Shown here: positions 14,889 to 22,695 of the stretch, one piece after another
Position numbering within the stretch: the stretch's first letter is position 1
Layout of the letters: each line of letters begins with the position of its first letter
From: Loktanella sp. 5RATIMAR09
Lineage (GTDB): Bacteria > Pseudomonadota > Alphaproteobacteria > Rhodobacterales > Rhodobacteraceae
Length of the DNA stretch: 64,000 nucleotides
Reading direction: 5' to 3'
Assembly: GCF_001419985.1 (NCBI RefSeq)
Contig: NZ_LJAL01000011.1
Span: 1 to 64,000 of the forward strand
Made by a program: the position numbers and the translations under genes
The notes under the pieces: model-generated
Database searches by the model: none
What the model saw: the letters and a program-made list of their open reading frames with translations, nothing else
What the model was told of the DNA's origin: nothing

Positions 14889-15608
14889 ATGATCGATATG
14901 CCGCACATTCTTGTCGTTGATGACCACCTGGAAATCCGAAAGTCCGTTTCCCGCTATCTGGAGCGCAACGGGATGCGCACCTCAGTGGCAGAGAACGCTG
15001 AGGAGATGGATACAAAGCTTACCGAGGCGAAATTCGATCTCATCGTCTTGGACATCATGATGCCGGGAGAGGATGGATTGAGCGCTTGCAAGCGTCTTCA
15101 CCAAACGTCGAAAACCCCTATCTTGATGCTGACCGCGTTGGGCGATGATGATGATCGGATTGCTGGACTTGACGGTGGTGCGGATGACTACTTGGCAAAG
15201 CCATTCAACCCTAAAGAATTGCTTGCGCGTATCAATGCCATACTCCGACGCACGCAACAGATCCCGGAAATCGAACCCTTCTCTGGTAAGAAGCTGCGCT
15301 TTGCCCATCTGGAGTTGGATTATGATGGGCGCACTCTTTTTGATGAAGATGGCAACAGGACGATGCTGACAATGAGTGAGCTTAAGTTGCTCACGATACT
15401 CTTGGAAAGACCGCGGGCTGTATTCAGCCGCGACCAGCTTCTTGAACTCAGCGCGGGCAGGGTAGCCGGCCCGTTGGATCGGACGATTGACAATCAGATC
15501 AGTCGCTTGCGTCGCAAGATCGAGCAGGACGTATTGCGGCCCCGCGTCATCGCGACGATCAGAAATCGCGGCTATAGTCTTACCGCCGAAGTTGAGGTCA
15601 TGGAGTGA
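14889..15608 (+). CDS. OmpR-family response regulator, probable copper/envelope regulator
   Basis: About 239 residues from ATG 14889 (MIDMPHILVVDDH); an ATG at 14898 is equally possible. The receiver domain has the acidic pair VDDH, the phospho-acceptor in LDIMMPGEDG, and the LTALGDDDD and LAKPFNPKEL signatures. The C-terminal winged helix reads RTIDNQISRLRRKIE and IRNRGYSL. The stop codon overlaps the GTG of the kinase gene (GTGA). Location inside a copper island and matching boxes before cytochrome, disulfide and Ccm genes make it the likely controller of those operons. The signal is unknown. Confidence 0.9.
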   Translation: MIDMPHILVVDDHLEIRKSVSRYLERNGMRTSVAENAEEMDTKLTEAKFDLIVLDIMMPGEDGLSACKRLHQTSKTPILMLTALGDDDDRIAGLDGGADDYLAKPFNPKELLARINAILRRTQQIPEIEPFSGKKLRFAHLELDYDGRTLFDEDGNRTMLTMSELKLLTILLERPRAVFSRDQLLELSAGRVAGPLDRTIDNQISRLRRKIEQDVLRPRVIATIRNRGYSLTAEVEVME

Positions 15609-17065
15609 CGCGCATGGCTTGGAGGCTAAGAACACAAATTGCATTGTTGGTTTTGGGTGTGCTGTTTGTGGCTCAAGCGCTCAGTCTTTGGTTTTTTGTG
15701 GATGAACGATCGCTCGCGGTACAAGCGGCGATTGGTGCTGAAGCGGCTGGCCGCGCTGCCAATGTTGCGCAGTTAGTCGAAGGAGCGCCGGCTAATCTAC
15801 ATGCCCAGATCATTCAGGCGGCGACATCACCCTTGGTGAGATTTGATCTATCTGACGTGCCATCGGTTGCACACGGCAATCACGACGATGGAGGCGCCGT
15901 CGAGGCTCGCGTGCGCGCATTGCTCGGTGACAGCTACAGCCGTGATATTCGGGTTGAGGTTCATGAGATTGAACAAGGTTTGCTACCGTTACCAAACCTA
16001 TCGCCTGAGATGGCCGAGATGCATGCAGAAATGATGCAGGGCAGTTTAGCGGCGATTGAAATGGAGCTATCCATCGCCTTAGCAGGTGGGGACTGGCTGA
16101 ATGTCGGTACACGGTTTGAGCGGCCACCTTTGCAGTGGTCGACCGCGTCTAACGTGTCCTTTGTGTTGACTGCAACGCTTCTGTTGCTTGCGAGCTTTTG
16201 GTTCCTTCTCACGCGATTGACTGGCCCGCTGAATACGTTGGCGGATGCCTCTGAGCGATTGGGACGCGGCGCTGGTGAGGGATCACTGCCTGTTGTGGGT
16301 CCCAAAGAGGTCCAGGATCTGACAAAGGCTTTTAACACCATGCAAGACCGCCTGACACGGTTTGTTTCGGATCGCACACAAATGCTGGCCGCACTCGCCC
16401 ATGATCTGCGATCGCCGCTGACGGCCCTCAGAGTGCGCGCAGAAATGGTTGACGATGATGAAACCCGCGCCTCTCTGGTCGCATCTGGTGAAGAGATGCA
16501 GCAGATGGTGGATGCAACGCTGGATTTCGCGAAAGGCGTTGGACAGCATGAAGAGGTCTGCCCAACAGATATTCATGGATTGCTCTCCGGATTTGGAACA
16601 GATGGTATGTCGCTCCTGTCGGACGAACCATTGATTGTACCTGCCAAACCAAGCACGATGCGGCGTGCCCTTCGGAACCTGATCGAGAATGCCATTCGCT
16701 ATGGGAAGGAAGCGCGCGTTTCGTGGCAACCCGTCGATGGTTATGCTGAAATCCATATCGACGATCAGGGGCCCGGAATTCCAGAAAGTGATTTGGAGGC
16801 GGTGTTTGGTCCTTATGTAAGACTTGAGACATCGCGATCGCGTGATACCGGTGGTCATGGGCTGGGTTTGTCGATCGCAAGAAGCATTATTCTCGAACAC
16901 GGCGGGTCCGTTGAACTCACGAACCTTCCAAAAGCAGGGCTCCGCGCTACCGTGAGACTCCCGTTTGAGCGCAACACAAAGCGGGATGAGACCTCCATGG
17001 ATGCTCTCGTGGTAACCAAGCCAAAGGGTACCAAAAACCGCCGTCTTGGTGTGAGCGCCCAGTAA
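15605..17065 (+). CDS. Sensor histidine kinase
   Basis: 486 residues starting at a GTG that overlaps the regulator stop. Two membrane helices flank a periplasmic sensor domain of about 130 residues (first helix IALLVLGVLFVAQALSLWFF, second SFVLTATLLLLASFWFLLT). The sensor loop contains HGNHDDGG and MAEMHAEMMQG, whose His and Met residues could bind copper. A HAMP linker follows, then the phospho-accepting histidine in LAALAHDLRSPLTAL. The ATPase domain shows NLIENAIRYG, DDQGPGIP and GHGLGLSIA. It pairs with the regulator upstream. Confidence 0.92.
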   Translation: MTRMAWRLRTQIALLVLGVLFVAQALSLWFFVDERSLAVQAAIGAEAAGRAANVAQLVEGAPANLHAQIIQAATSPLVRFDLSDVPSVAHGNHDDGGAVEARVRALLGDSYSRDIRVEVHEIEQGLLPLPNLSPEMAEMHAEMMQGSLAAIEMELSIALAGGDWLNVGTRFERPPLQWSTASNVSFVLTATLLLLASFWFLLTRLTGPLNTLADASERLGRGAGEGSLPVVGPKEVQDLTKAFNTMQDRLTRFVSDRTQMLAALAHDLRSPLTALRVRAEMVDDDETRASLVASGEEMQQMVDATLDFAKGVGQHEEVCPTDIHGLLSGFGTDGMSLLSDEPLIVPAKPSTMRRALRNLIENAIRYGKEARVSWQPVDGYAEIHIDDQGPGIPESDLEAVFGPYVRLETSRSRDTGGHGLGLSIARSIILEHGGSVELTNLPKAGLRATVRLPFERNTKRDETSMDALVVTKPKGTKNRRLGVSAQ

Positions 17066-17126
17066 TCCAATTCTGGAGCTGATGGCGGTGCGGAGGGATG
17101 ACCTCAACGTTGCCGCCGCACAAGCG

Positions 17127-17143
17127 TTACATATGAGTACAAA
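17127..17143 (+). promoter_or_regulatory. Response-regulator box 2 (TTACATATGAGTACAAA)
   Basis: This copy ends 79 bp before the L,D-transpeptidase 3 start and is the only strong motif in the 157-bp gap after the kinase gene. It would place the seven-gene transpeptidase-cytochrome-oxidase operon under the neighbouring two-component system. Confidence 0.6.
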
Positions 17144-17222
17144 AAACCAACGTGCCAACTATTCATGAAATCCCACTGTGCAGTTAGAACTGAGGGAAAG
17201 CAGATAAAAAGAGGCAAGTTAG

Positions 17223-17792
17223 ATGAATAAGAAAACGCAACTTCTATCGCGCCGAACCTTTGTTTCAGGTATCGGCGCTACCGCCTTGGCGGCCCCTTCC
17301 ATCGTGAACGCACAGGCATTGGAAAGCGTGACACGCAACGTCGCGTCGTTTCAGCCGCATGAATGGCAGGATCATTTTGACGCCATCGGCCAAGGCATTC
17401 TTTTGGCGGACACCGGATCACGTTTCCTGCAACATTGGACGGCCGATGGTGAGATGCGGATTTATCCAACATCAGTACCACTCTCTGAAGACTTGACCCG
17501 GCTCGGATACACGGAAGTGATCGACAAGAAAGTCGCGCCGGGGTGGGGCCCAACGCCAGCCATGCGTGAACGCAATCCTGAGTGGCCCGCCTATATCGAA
17601 GGAGGTGATCCACGCAATCCTCTCGGGTCACATGCTCTGTATCTGTCCTGGCAGTACTACCGCATTCACGGCACGCAGGATACACGCAAGATCGGACGCC
17701 GGTCTTCAAACGGATGTATCGGCCTCTACAATGAACAGATCGAAGAGGTGTTTGGCCGCACACCTATCGGCACACAGGTTAAGCTTCTCTGA
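17223..17792 (+). CDS. L,D-transpeptidase (YkuD family), copy 3
   Basis: 189 residues. It starts with a Tat signal (SRRTFVSGIGATALAAPSIV). The YkuD domain reads YYRIHGTQDTRKIGRRSSNG followed by CIGLYNEQI, giving the catalytic histidine and cysteine. It is shorter than copies 1 and 2 and only distantly similar. It is the first gene of an operon whose other members are three cytochromes, a multicopper oxidase, another cytochrome and a DsbA-like protein; its stop codon overlaps the next ATG by one base. A transpeptidase leading an electron-transfer operon is unusual. Confidence 0.88.
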   Translation: MNKKTQLLSRRTFVSGIGATALAAPSIVNAQALESVTRNVASFQPHEWQDHFDAIGQGILLADTGSRFLQHWTADGEMRIYPTSVPLSEDLTRLGYTEVIDKKVAPGWGPTPAMRERNPEWPAYIEGGDPRNPLGSHALYLSWQYYRIHGTQDTRKIGRRSSNGCIGLYNEQIEEVFGRTPIGTQVKLL

Positions 17793-18250
17793 TGGATAAA
17801 TCTGCGTTGTTTATTGTCACCTTCTTTGTGGTCGGTGGCGCTGGACTTGTTTGGCAGCAGATGCAGCCAGCACCGCCAGTGAATGGCCATTCCATGACGC
17901 CTGCCAATCTGTCTGGTCTGGAAGTCGGTGATCCGATTGTTGAAGTGAATATGCCGTCGGAGCTTTCTGCAAATGCTCAATTCGGTGAGCAAGTGTTTAA
18001 CGTTGCCTGCGCCGAATGCCACGGTACGAATGCAGCAGGACAAAATGGGATCGCACCGCCATTGGTTCATATCACCTATGAACCCGGGCATCATGGCGAC
18101 GCTTCATTTCTCCTCGCGGTCAGGAATGGGGTGAGAGCGCATCATTGGAGGTTCGGCAACATGCCCCCCGTTGAAGGTCTGACCGACGGCGATGTGAAGA
18201 TGGTTGTCGCCTACATCCGCGAGCTCCAAAGAGCTAACGGCATATTTTAG
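17792..18250 (+). CDS. Membrane-anchored monoheme cytochrome c
   Basis: 152 residues. One N-terminal helix (ALFIVTFFVVGGAGLVWQQM) acts as anchor or signal. The heme site is VACAECHG and a later GNMPPVEGL supplies a likely methionine ligand. The domain resembles class I cytochromes and is rich in histidine before the C-terminus (EPGHHGDA, RAHHWRFG). It should shuttle electrons in the periplasm and needs the Ccm system for heme attachment. It overlaps the transpeptidase stop. Confidence 0.88.
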   Translation: MDKSALFIVTFFVVGGAGLVWQQMQPAPPVNGHSMTPANLSGLEVGDPIVEVNMPSELSANAQFGEQVFNVACAECHGTNAAGQNGIAPPLVHITYEPGHHGDASFLLAVRNGVRAHHWRFGNMPPVEGLTDGDVKMVVAYIRELQRANGIF

Positions 18251-18263
18251 AAGGGATACGAGA

Positions 18264-18845
18264 ATGCGCACAGGACTGGTAATTCTGACGACAGCAAGCA
18301 TCATCGCGGCAACGGCAGCTTTGGCACACAAAGGTGCAACCGGTGTCGTGTTGGAGCGGATGCAGGGCATGACCGCTTTGGGTGATGTCGTTAAAGAGCT
18401 GACCCCAATGATGCGTGGCCGGACACCTTTTGATGCAGATCAGGTGCGCGCCGGTGCAGATGTGATGGTCACACATGCGGGCCAACAAATGACCAGCCTG
18501 TTTCCAGAAGGTTCGGTTCAACCAGTCTCAAAAGTGTTGCCATCTGTTTGGGAAGACTGGGACGAGTTCGTAGAGCTGGCCGAACAGTTGGAGTTGCGTG
18601 CAGAAGGTCTGAAGTTGAGTGCCGACGTTGGTTTGGCTGCGAGCCAAGCTGATCAAGCGGCTTCAATGATGGGTGGCGGCATGATGGGATCCGATCAGGC
18701 GCCAGCGATGGGCGGTGGTATGAGTGGCTCAGGCGACATGATGACAATCGATATGTTCGCGACCATGCCAACTGAAATGGCATTTGCAGCAGTCGCGCAA
18801 ACCTGCTCAGCCTGTCACCAAAAATTCCGCGCCGAGGACGGCTAG
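18264..18845 (+). CDS. Cytochrome c'-type (class II) protein with Met-rich insert
   Basis: 193 residues from ATG 18264 after AAGGGA. A signal peptide (MRTGLVILTTASIIAATAALA) leads into a four-helix class II cytochrome with the heme motif CSACHQKFR at the C-terminus. Between helices lies a Met/Gly insert, with ASMMGGGMMGSD then MGGGMSGSGDMM, which is not usual for cytochrome c' and looks like a copper-binding strand. Family members bind NO or resist oxidative stress; copper binding here is inference. Confidence 0.85.
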   Translation: MRTGLVILTTASIIAATAALAHKGATGVVLERMQGMTALGDVVKELTPMMRGRTPFDADQVRAGADVMVTHAGQQMTSLFPEGSVQPVSKVLPSVWEDWDEFVELAEQLELRAEGLKLSADVGLAASQADQAASMMGGGMMGSDQAPAMGGGMSGSGDMMTIDMFATMPTEMAFAAVAQTCSACHQKFRAEDG

Positions 18846-18848
18846 GCC

Positions 18849-19739
18849 GTGGGCATTTTTCGTTGGGTTGTCGGGGCAGGTTTGCTTGCAGTCGTCGGAA
18901 CAGTGGCTGCTACGATCGTTTGGCCGATTGGCAAGGAAGTTGAAGAGATTGCATTGGTCGGCGATGTGAATAAGGGTGCCTACCTCGCACGTGCGAGCGG
19001 ATGTATCGCGTGCCATACGAATGCGGAAGAGGGCGGTGCACCTCTCGCAGGAGGAGCACCTCTCAAAACAGACTTCGGCACGTTCTATCCGCCGAATTTG
19101 ACCACCGATCCTGACTACGGGATGGGAAGTTGGTCAGCCGAAGATTTTGCGCGTGCGGTCCGTCAGGGCATCTCGCCCGACGGCGAACCTTATTATCCGA
19201 CCTTCACCTATCCCTTCTATGCAAACTTCTCGGATCAGGATATCGCAGACCTTTGGGCCGCGTTTCAAACGGTGCCACCAGTGGCTGAAGCCGCACCCGA
19301 GCACGATGTTTCCTACCCGTTTGACCAACGATGGGGTCTCAAGCTTTGGCGGGCTGCTTTCTTGGGCACCCCGGATACCGCCCCTGAACCGGACAAGAGT
19401 GATGCGTGGAATCGAGGCAAAGTGCTCGTCAACGGGGCGACACATTGTGCAGCCTGCCATACACCAAGGAATGTTGTAGGCGCACGGATCATATCCGAGC
19501 GTTTTTCAGGCAACGCCGATCTGCCCGTCGGTGGAAAGGCGCCTTCGATACTTTCAAGTGACCTTTTGGCGGAAGGGTGGACCGCAGACGACCTCGCCTA
19601 TGCACTGCGCTCAGGCATTACCCCGTCGGGTGATGTCTTTGGCGGATCTATGGCAGAGGTAGTTCAATTTGGCACAAGGTTCTTAACCGATGATGATTTG
19701 GACGCGATGGCGACCTACATCATGGATAACGAGATTTAG
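18849..19739 (+). CDS. Diheme cytochrome c
   Basis: 296 residues from a GTG at 18849, with one N-terminal membrane helix (VVGAGLLAVVGTVAATIVW). Two heme motifs are present, GCIACHTN near residue 55 and HCAACHTP near residue 201, each followed by a class I fold. The arrangement resembles the cytochrome subunits of quinoprotein and gluconate-type dehydrogenases (PNLTTDPDYGMGSWS, FARAVRQGISPDG), which pass electrons from a partner enzyme to the respiratory chain. The partner here is probably the multicopper oxidase 15 bp downstream. Confidence 0.88.
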   Translation: MGIFRWVVGAGLLAVVGTVAATIVWPIGKEVEEIALVGDVNKGAYLARASGCIACHTNAEEGGAPLAGGAPLKTDFGTFYPPNLTTDPDYGMGSWSAEDFARAVRQGISPDGEPYYPTFTYPFYANFSDQDIADLWAAFQTVPPVAEAAPEHDVSYPFDQRWGLKLWRAAFLGTPDTAPEPDKSDAWNRGKVLVNGATHCAACHTPRNVVGARIISERFSGNADLPVGGKAPSILSSDLLAEGWTADDLAYALRSGITPSGDVFGGSMAEVVQFGTRFLTDDDLDAMATYIMDNEI

Positions 19740-19754
19740 GAAGGTTCTTCACTT

Positions 19755-21143
19755 ATGCGCAGCCTTAACCGCCGCCAGTTCATAGCGTCAGCAACTGCAC
19801 TCGCAACCCTCCCCAGTTCACGTGCATTTGCCGACGCAAACGCTGACCTCTTGTCTGCACAAGAGGTCAGCGTCCAACTTTTGCCGGATAACTATGGTCG
19901 GACGACACTTTGGGGTTTTAACGGGAATGCGCCAGGTGCCGAGATACGGGTCGCGCAGGGCGCGCGGGTCAAACGCATGCTCCGAAATACTCTGTCACAA
20001 CCAACGTCGGTCCATTGGCACGGAATCCGCATCGACAATGCGATGGATGGTGTCTCGGGCCTCACCCAAAACGCCGTTCTGCCCGGCGCAGAATTCGACT
20101 ACGACTTTGTCGCGCCTGATGCAGGCACGTACTGGTATCACGCTCACAACATGTCCACGCAGCAGGTCGCGCGTGGTCTATACGGCCCACTCATTGTCGA
20201 AGAGGCCGATAAAATCGACATCGACCGCGAAGAGGTTTTGGTCTTGGATGACTGGCTGGTCAATCCCGATACCGCCCAGCTGGACGATAATTTTGAAGCG
20301 TCGCATGCCCTCAGCCATGCAGGTAGAATTGGTAACTTCATCACCACCAATGCGACCTACAATCTGGTCCTCAATACACGTAAGAACGAGCGTCTGCGTC
20401 TGCGCTTGATCAATGCATCGAACGCTCGGATCTTCCCGCTGCAACTGCAGGGTCTCGATGGATGGACGGTTGCTTTGGACGGTATGCCATTGGCGGTCCC
20501 CCAGAAAGTGACGGAAACGCTCGTTTTGGGGCCTGCCCAGCGAGTTGACCTGATCGTCGATGTGATTGCGGACGCAGGCGAGACGGCGCATCTTGTCCAC
20601 CTCGGGCAACAAGAAGCATTCAGTCAGGTTGCGTTTGAAGTCGGCATTGGTGGTGCAACCACCAGACGGGCGGCACCTGATGCGCTGCCGCCGAACAGCT
20701 ACACACCCGTGGATCTGGTGAAGGCGACCGCACTGACCTTGAACATGGAAGGCGGCGCCATGGGCGGATTGCGGGCCGCCACACTAGGTGGCGAAGAAAA
20801 ATCGATGCGCGAGATTGTCGATGCTGGTCGGTTTTGGGCTTTTAATGGCGCCGCCGACGGAATGGATGGTCCACCTCTTGCGCGGGTGAGTATTGGCGAG
20901 CATGTTCGTGTGGCAATTCGCAACGACACTGCGTTTCCTCATGCGATGCACTTGCACGGCATGCATTTTCACGAAGTCGCCGAGGATGGTTCTCTCGGAC
21001 CACTCCGCGATACGACACTTCTTGAAAGAAGCACCCAGCGCGAGATTGCATTTGTCGCGGATAATCCCGGAGAGTGGTTGCTGCACTGCCATATGCTGTC
21101 CCATGCCGCATCAGGGATGATGACACGGATTGTGGTGGCATGA
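19755..21143 (+). CDS. Multicopper oxidase, copy 1
   Basis: 462 residues with a Tat signal (NRRQFIASATALATLPSS). All four copper-binding motifs are visible: VHWHGIRIDN, YWYHAHNM, MHLHGMHFHE and LLHCHMLSHAASGMM. The cysteine of HCH is the type 1 copper ligand. Such enzymes oxidise Cu(I) to the less toxic Cu(II) in the periplasm. Its operon neighbours are cytochromes on both sides, so electrons might go to heme proteins and not only to oxygen. The stop overlaps the next gene's ATG (ATGA). Confidence 0.92.
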   Translation: MRSLNRRQFIASATALATLPSSRAFADANADLLSAQEVSVQLLPDNYGRTTLWGFNGNAPGAEIRVAQGARVKRMLRNTLSQPTSVHWHGIRIDNAMDGVSGLTQNAVLPGAEFDYDFVAPDAGTYWYHAHNMSTQQVARGLYGPLIVEEADKIDIDREEVLVLDDWLVNPDTAQLDDNFEASHALSHAGRIGNFITTNATYNLVLNTRKNERLRLRLINASNARIFPLQLQGLDGWTVALDGMPLAVPQKVTETLVLGPAQRVDLIVDVIADAGETAHLVHLGQQEAFSQVAFEVGIGGATTRRAAPDALPPNSYTPVDLVKATALTLNMEGGAMGGLRAATLGGEEKSMREIVDAGRFWAFNGAADGMDGPPLARVSIGEHVRVAIRNDTAFPHAMHLHGMHFHEVAEDGSLGPLRDTTLLERSTQREIAFVADNPGEWLLHCHMLSHAASGMMTRIVVA

Positions 21144-21625
21144 CACGCCGCACGCTGCTTTTCGGGTTTGGCTTTCTGGCCTTGGCGGCCGGAGGGGCTG
21201 TTGTTCTGTCGCAGTCAGAAGAAGAGGTTGCCCAAGCTCCAACGGATTTCCCAGTCGATATTGTAGCGGGGGCAGAGCTCTATGGACAGTATTGCGCGTC
21301 CTGCCATGGTGCAAACCTCGAAGGTCAAGAGAACTGGCGCAGTCCCGGAGCGGACGGACGCCTGCCAGCCCCGCCACATGATGAAACTGGTCACACATGG
21401 CATCATGCCGACAGCCTACTATTCACCTATACCAAACTTGGCGGCCGAGAGACTTTGGCTGCACAGGGCATGGATTTTGACAGTGGGATGCCCGGGTTTG
21501 GTGAACAACTCAGCGACGAAGAGATCTGGAATATCCTTTCCTACATAAAATCCACATGGCCCGAGCGCGTGCGTGCTGCTCAGGCTGAGCGCACGGCCGC
21601 TGACATAGCGGTGCAAGGAGATTAG
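21140..21625 (+). CDS. Monoheme cytochrome c
   Basis: 161 residues from the overlapping ATG at 21140. It has a signal or anchor (TLLFGFGFLALAAGGAVVL), a heme motif YCASCHGANLEGQ, and a distal MPGFGEQLSDEEI that provides a methionine ligand, as in class I cytochromes of the cbb3/CccA type. Translational coupling to the multicopper oxidase argues that the two proteins are made in fixed ratio and may exchange electrons. Confidence 0.9.
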   Translation: MTRRTLLFGFGFLALAAGGAVVLSQSEEEVAQAPTDFPVDIVAGAELYGQYCASCHGANLEGQENWRSPGADGRLPAPPHDETGHTWHHADSLLFTYTKLGGRETLAAQGMDFDSGMPGFGEQLSDEEIWNILSYIKSTWPERVRAAQAERTAADIAVQGD

Positions 21626-21627
21626 CG

Positions 21628-22347
21628 ATGAAGAAACTACTGATCAGTACAGCCATGTTGGTGATCCCGTTCATGGCGGTCGCCGATGAACTGACCGAAG
21701 ACAGGATAAAAGAGCTCGTGCTGGAAGCAATTCGCGAAAATCCGGGAATTGTCTTTGAGGCCGCGCAACTCTTTGAAGAACAACAGCAGGCTAACCAGGC
21801 GCTGGTTGCTGCTCAGGTTCTGGCAACAGAGAGAGAAGCCCTTGAGCGCGACCCGAATGCGCCCGTGCTCGGAAACCCTGATGGCGACGTCACTGTGGTC
21901 GAATTCTTTGACTACAACTGCCCGTATTGTCGGCGGGTCAAGCCACATATGGAGGCCTTGCTTGCAGCGGACCCGAATGTACGTGTGGTCTACCGTGAGT
22001 GGCCGATTTTGGGCGAAGGGTCAGTCTTTGCGGCACGCGCTGCATTGGCATCGCGCAACCAAGGCAAATATGAAGAGTTTCACTGGGCAATGATGGAGCT
22101 GAGCGGTCGGGCAGAAGAAGCAAGTGTCATGCGCGCCGCCGAAGACATTGGCCTTGATGTCGTACAACTGCGCCGGGATATGAACGCGCCCGAGATCGAC
22201 GAGCATATTGCGACGTCCATGCGTCTGAGCCGTGCAATCGGATTTAGCGGAACGCCCTCATTCGTGATTGGCGACAGTCTGGCGCCGGGCCTGATTGATG
22301 CTGACCAAATGATCAGCATGGTCAATCAAGCCCGCGCAAACAACTAA
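21628..22347 (+). CDS. DsbA-family periplasmic thiol oxidoreductase (ScsC-like)
   Basis: 239 residues. A signal peptide is followed by an N-terminal helical region (LTEDRIKELVLEAIRENPG, then LFEEQQQANQ) typical of the trimerising stalk of ScsC-type proteins. The thioredoxin fold has EFFDYNCPYCRRV with the active-site CPYC, and a cis-proline loop in FSGTPSFVIG. ScsC shields copper-sensitive thiols and works with ScsB, which is present at 31991-34054. It closes the seven-gene operon that starts at 17223. Confidence 0.9.
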   Translation: MKKLLISTAMLVIPFMAVADELTEDRIKELVLEAIRENPGIVFEAAQLFEEQQQANQALVAAQVLATEREALERDPNAPVLGNPDGDVTVVEFFDYNCPYCRRVKPHMEALLAADPNVRVVYREWPILGEGSVFAARAALASRNQGKYEEFHWAMMELSGRAEEASVMRAAEDIGLDVVQLRRDMNAPEIDEHIATSMRLSRAIGFSGTPSFVIGDSLAPGLIDADQMISMVNQARANN

Positions 22348-22538
22348 GCGGCAGAGGCTTCGTAGCCTGCACCAACGATCGCTGTTTGGACGTCAGATTG
22401 CGTAAGGTTGCTTTGAACAGTGACCAAGCGTAGATCAAGGTCGGTGGTGACAACCGCCGACGGATCTTTGGCTTTGATGCCCTTTTCAATTGCCGAGGTG
22501 CAATGGCCGCAACTCATTCTGGGTACGCTGAAAATCAT
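22344..22538 (-). CDS. copZ: CopZ-type copper metallochaperone
   Basis: 64 residues making a single heavy-metal-associated domain with MSCGHC near the N-terminus, a normal length for CopZ. It would carry Cu(I) to CopA. It is divergent from copA, and each gene has its own CueR-type promoter in the 157-bp gap. Its end overlaps the DsbA-like gene's stop by four bases in convergent orientation. Confidence 0.9.
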   Translation of the reverse strand: MIFSVPRMSCGHCTSAIEKGIKAKDPSAVVTTDLDLRLVTVQSNLTQSDVQTAIVGAGYEASAA

Positions 22539-22565
22539 ATCGCTCTCCGTTCATCTTCTTCCCTT

Positions 22566-22596
22566 AAGATGCGGCTTCCAGTTGGTGGAGGGTCAA
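22566..22596 (-). promoter_or_regulatory. CueR-type promoter of copZ
   Basis: On the minus strand, TTGACC (22591-22596), a 19-bp spacer containing CTCC...GGAAG, and CATCTT (22566-22571). GGAGAG follows before the copZ ATG at 22538. Confidence 0.72.
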
Positions 22597-22636
22597 CCCG
22601 AAATTTGTTAAATCTGAAAAAATTCCAACTTAGGCC

Positions 22637-22667
22637 TTGAGCTTCCAGTGGCTGGAAGCCTTATCTC
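22637..22667 (+). promoter_or_regulatory. CueR-type promoter of copA
   Basis: TTGAGC (22637-22642), a 19-bp spacer and TATCTC (22662-22667). The spacer lies within GCTTCCAG-TGG-CTGGAAGC (22641-22659), a perfect eight-base dyad, as expected for a CueR dimer that untwists the overlong spacer. Confidence 0.78.
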
Positions 22668-22695
22668 TATCGCGAGAGTTCACAGGAGCCGCACG

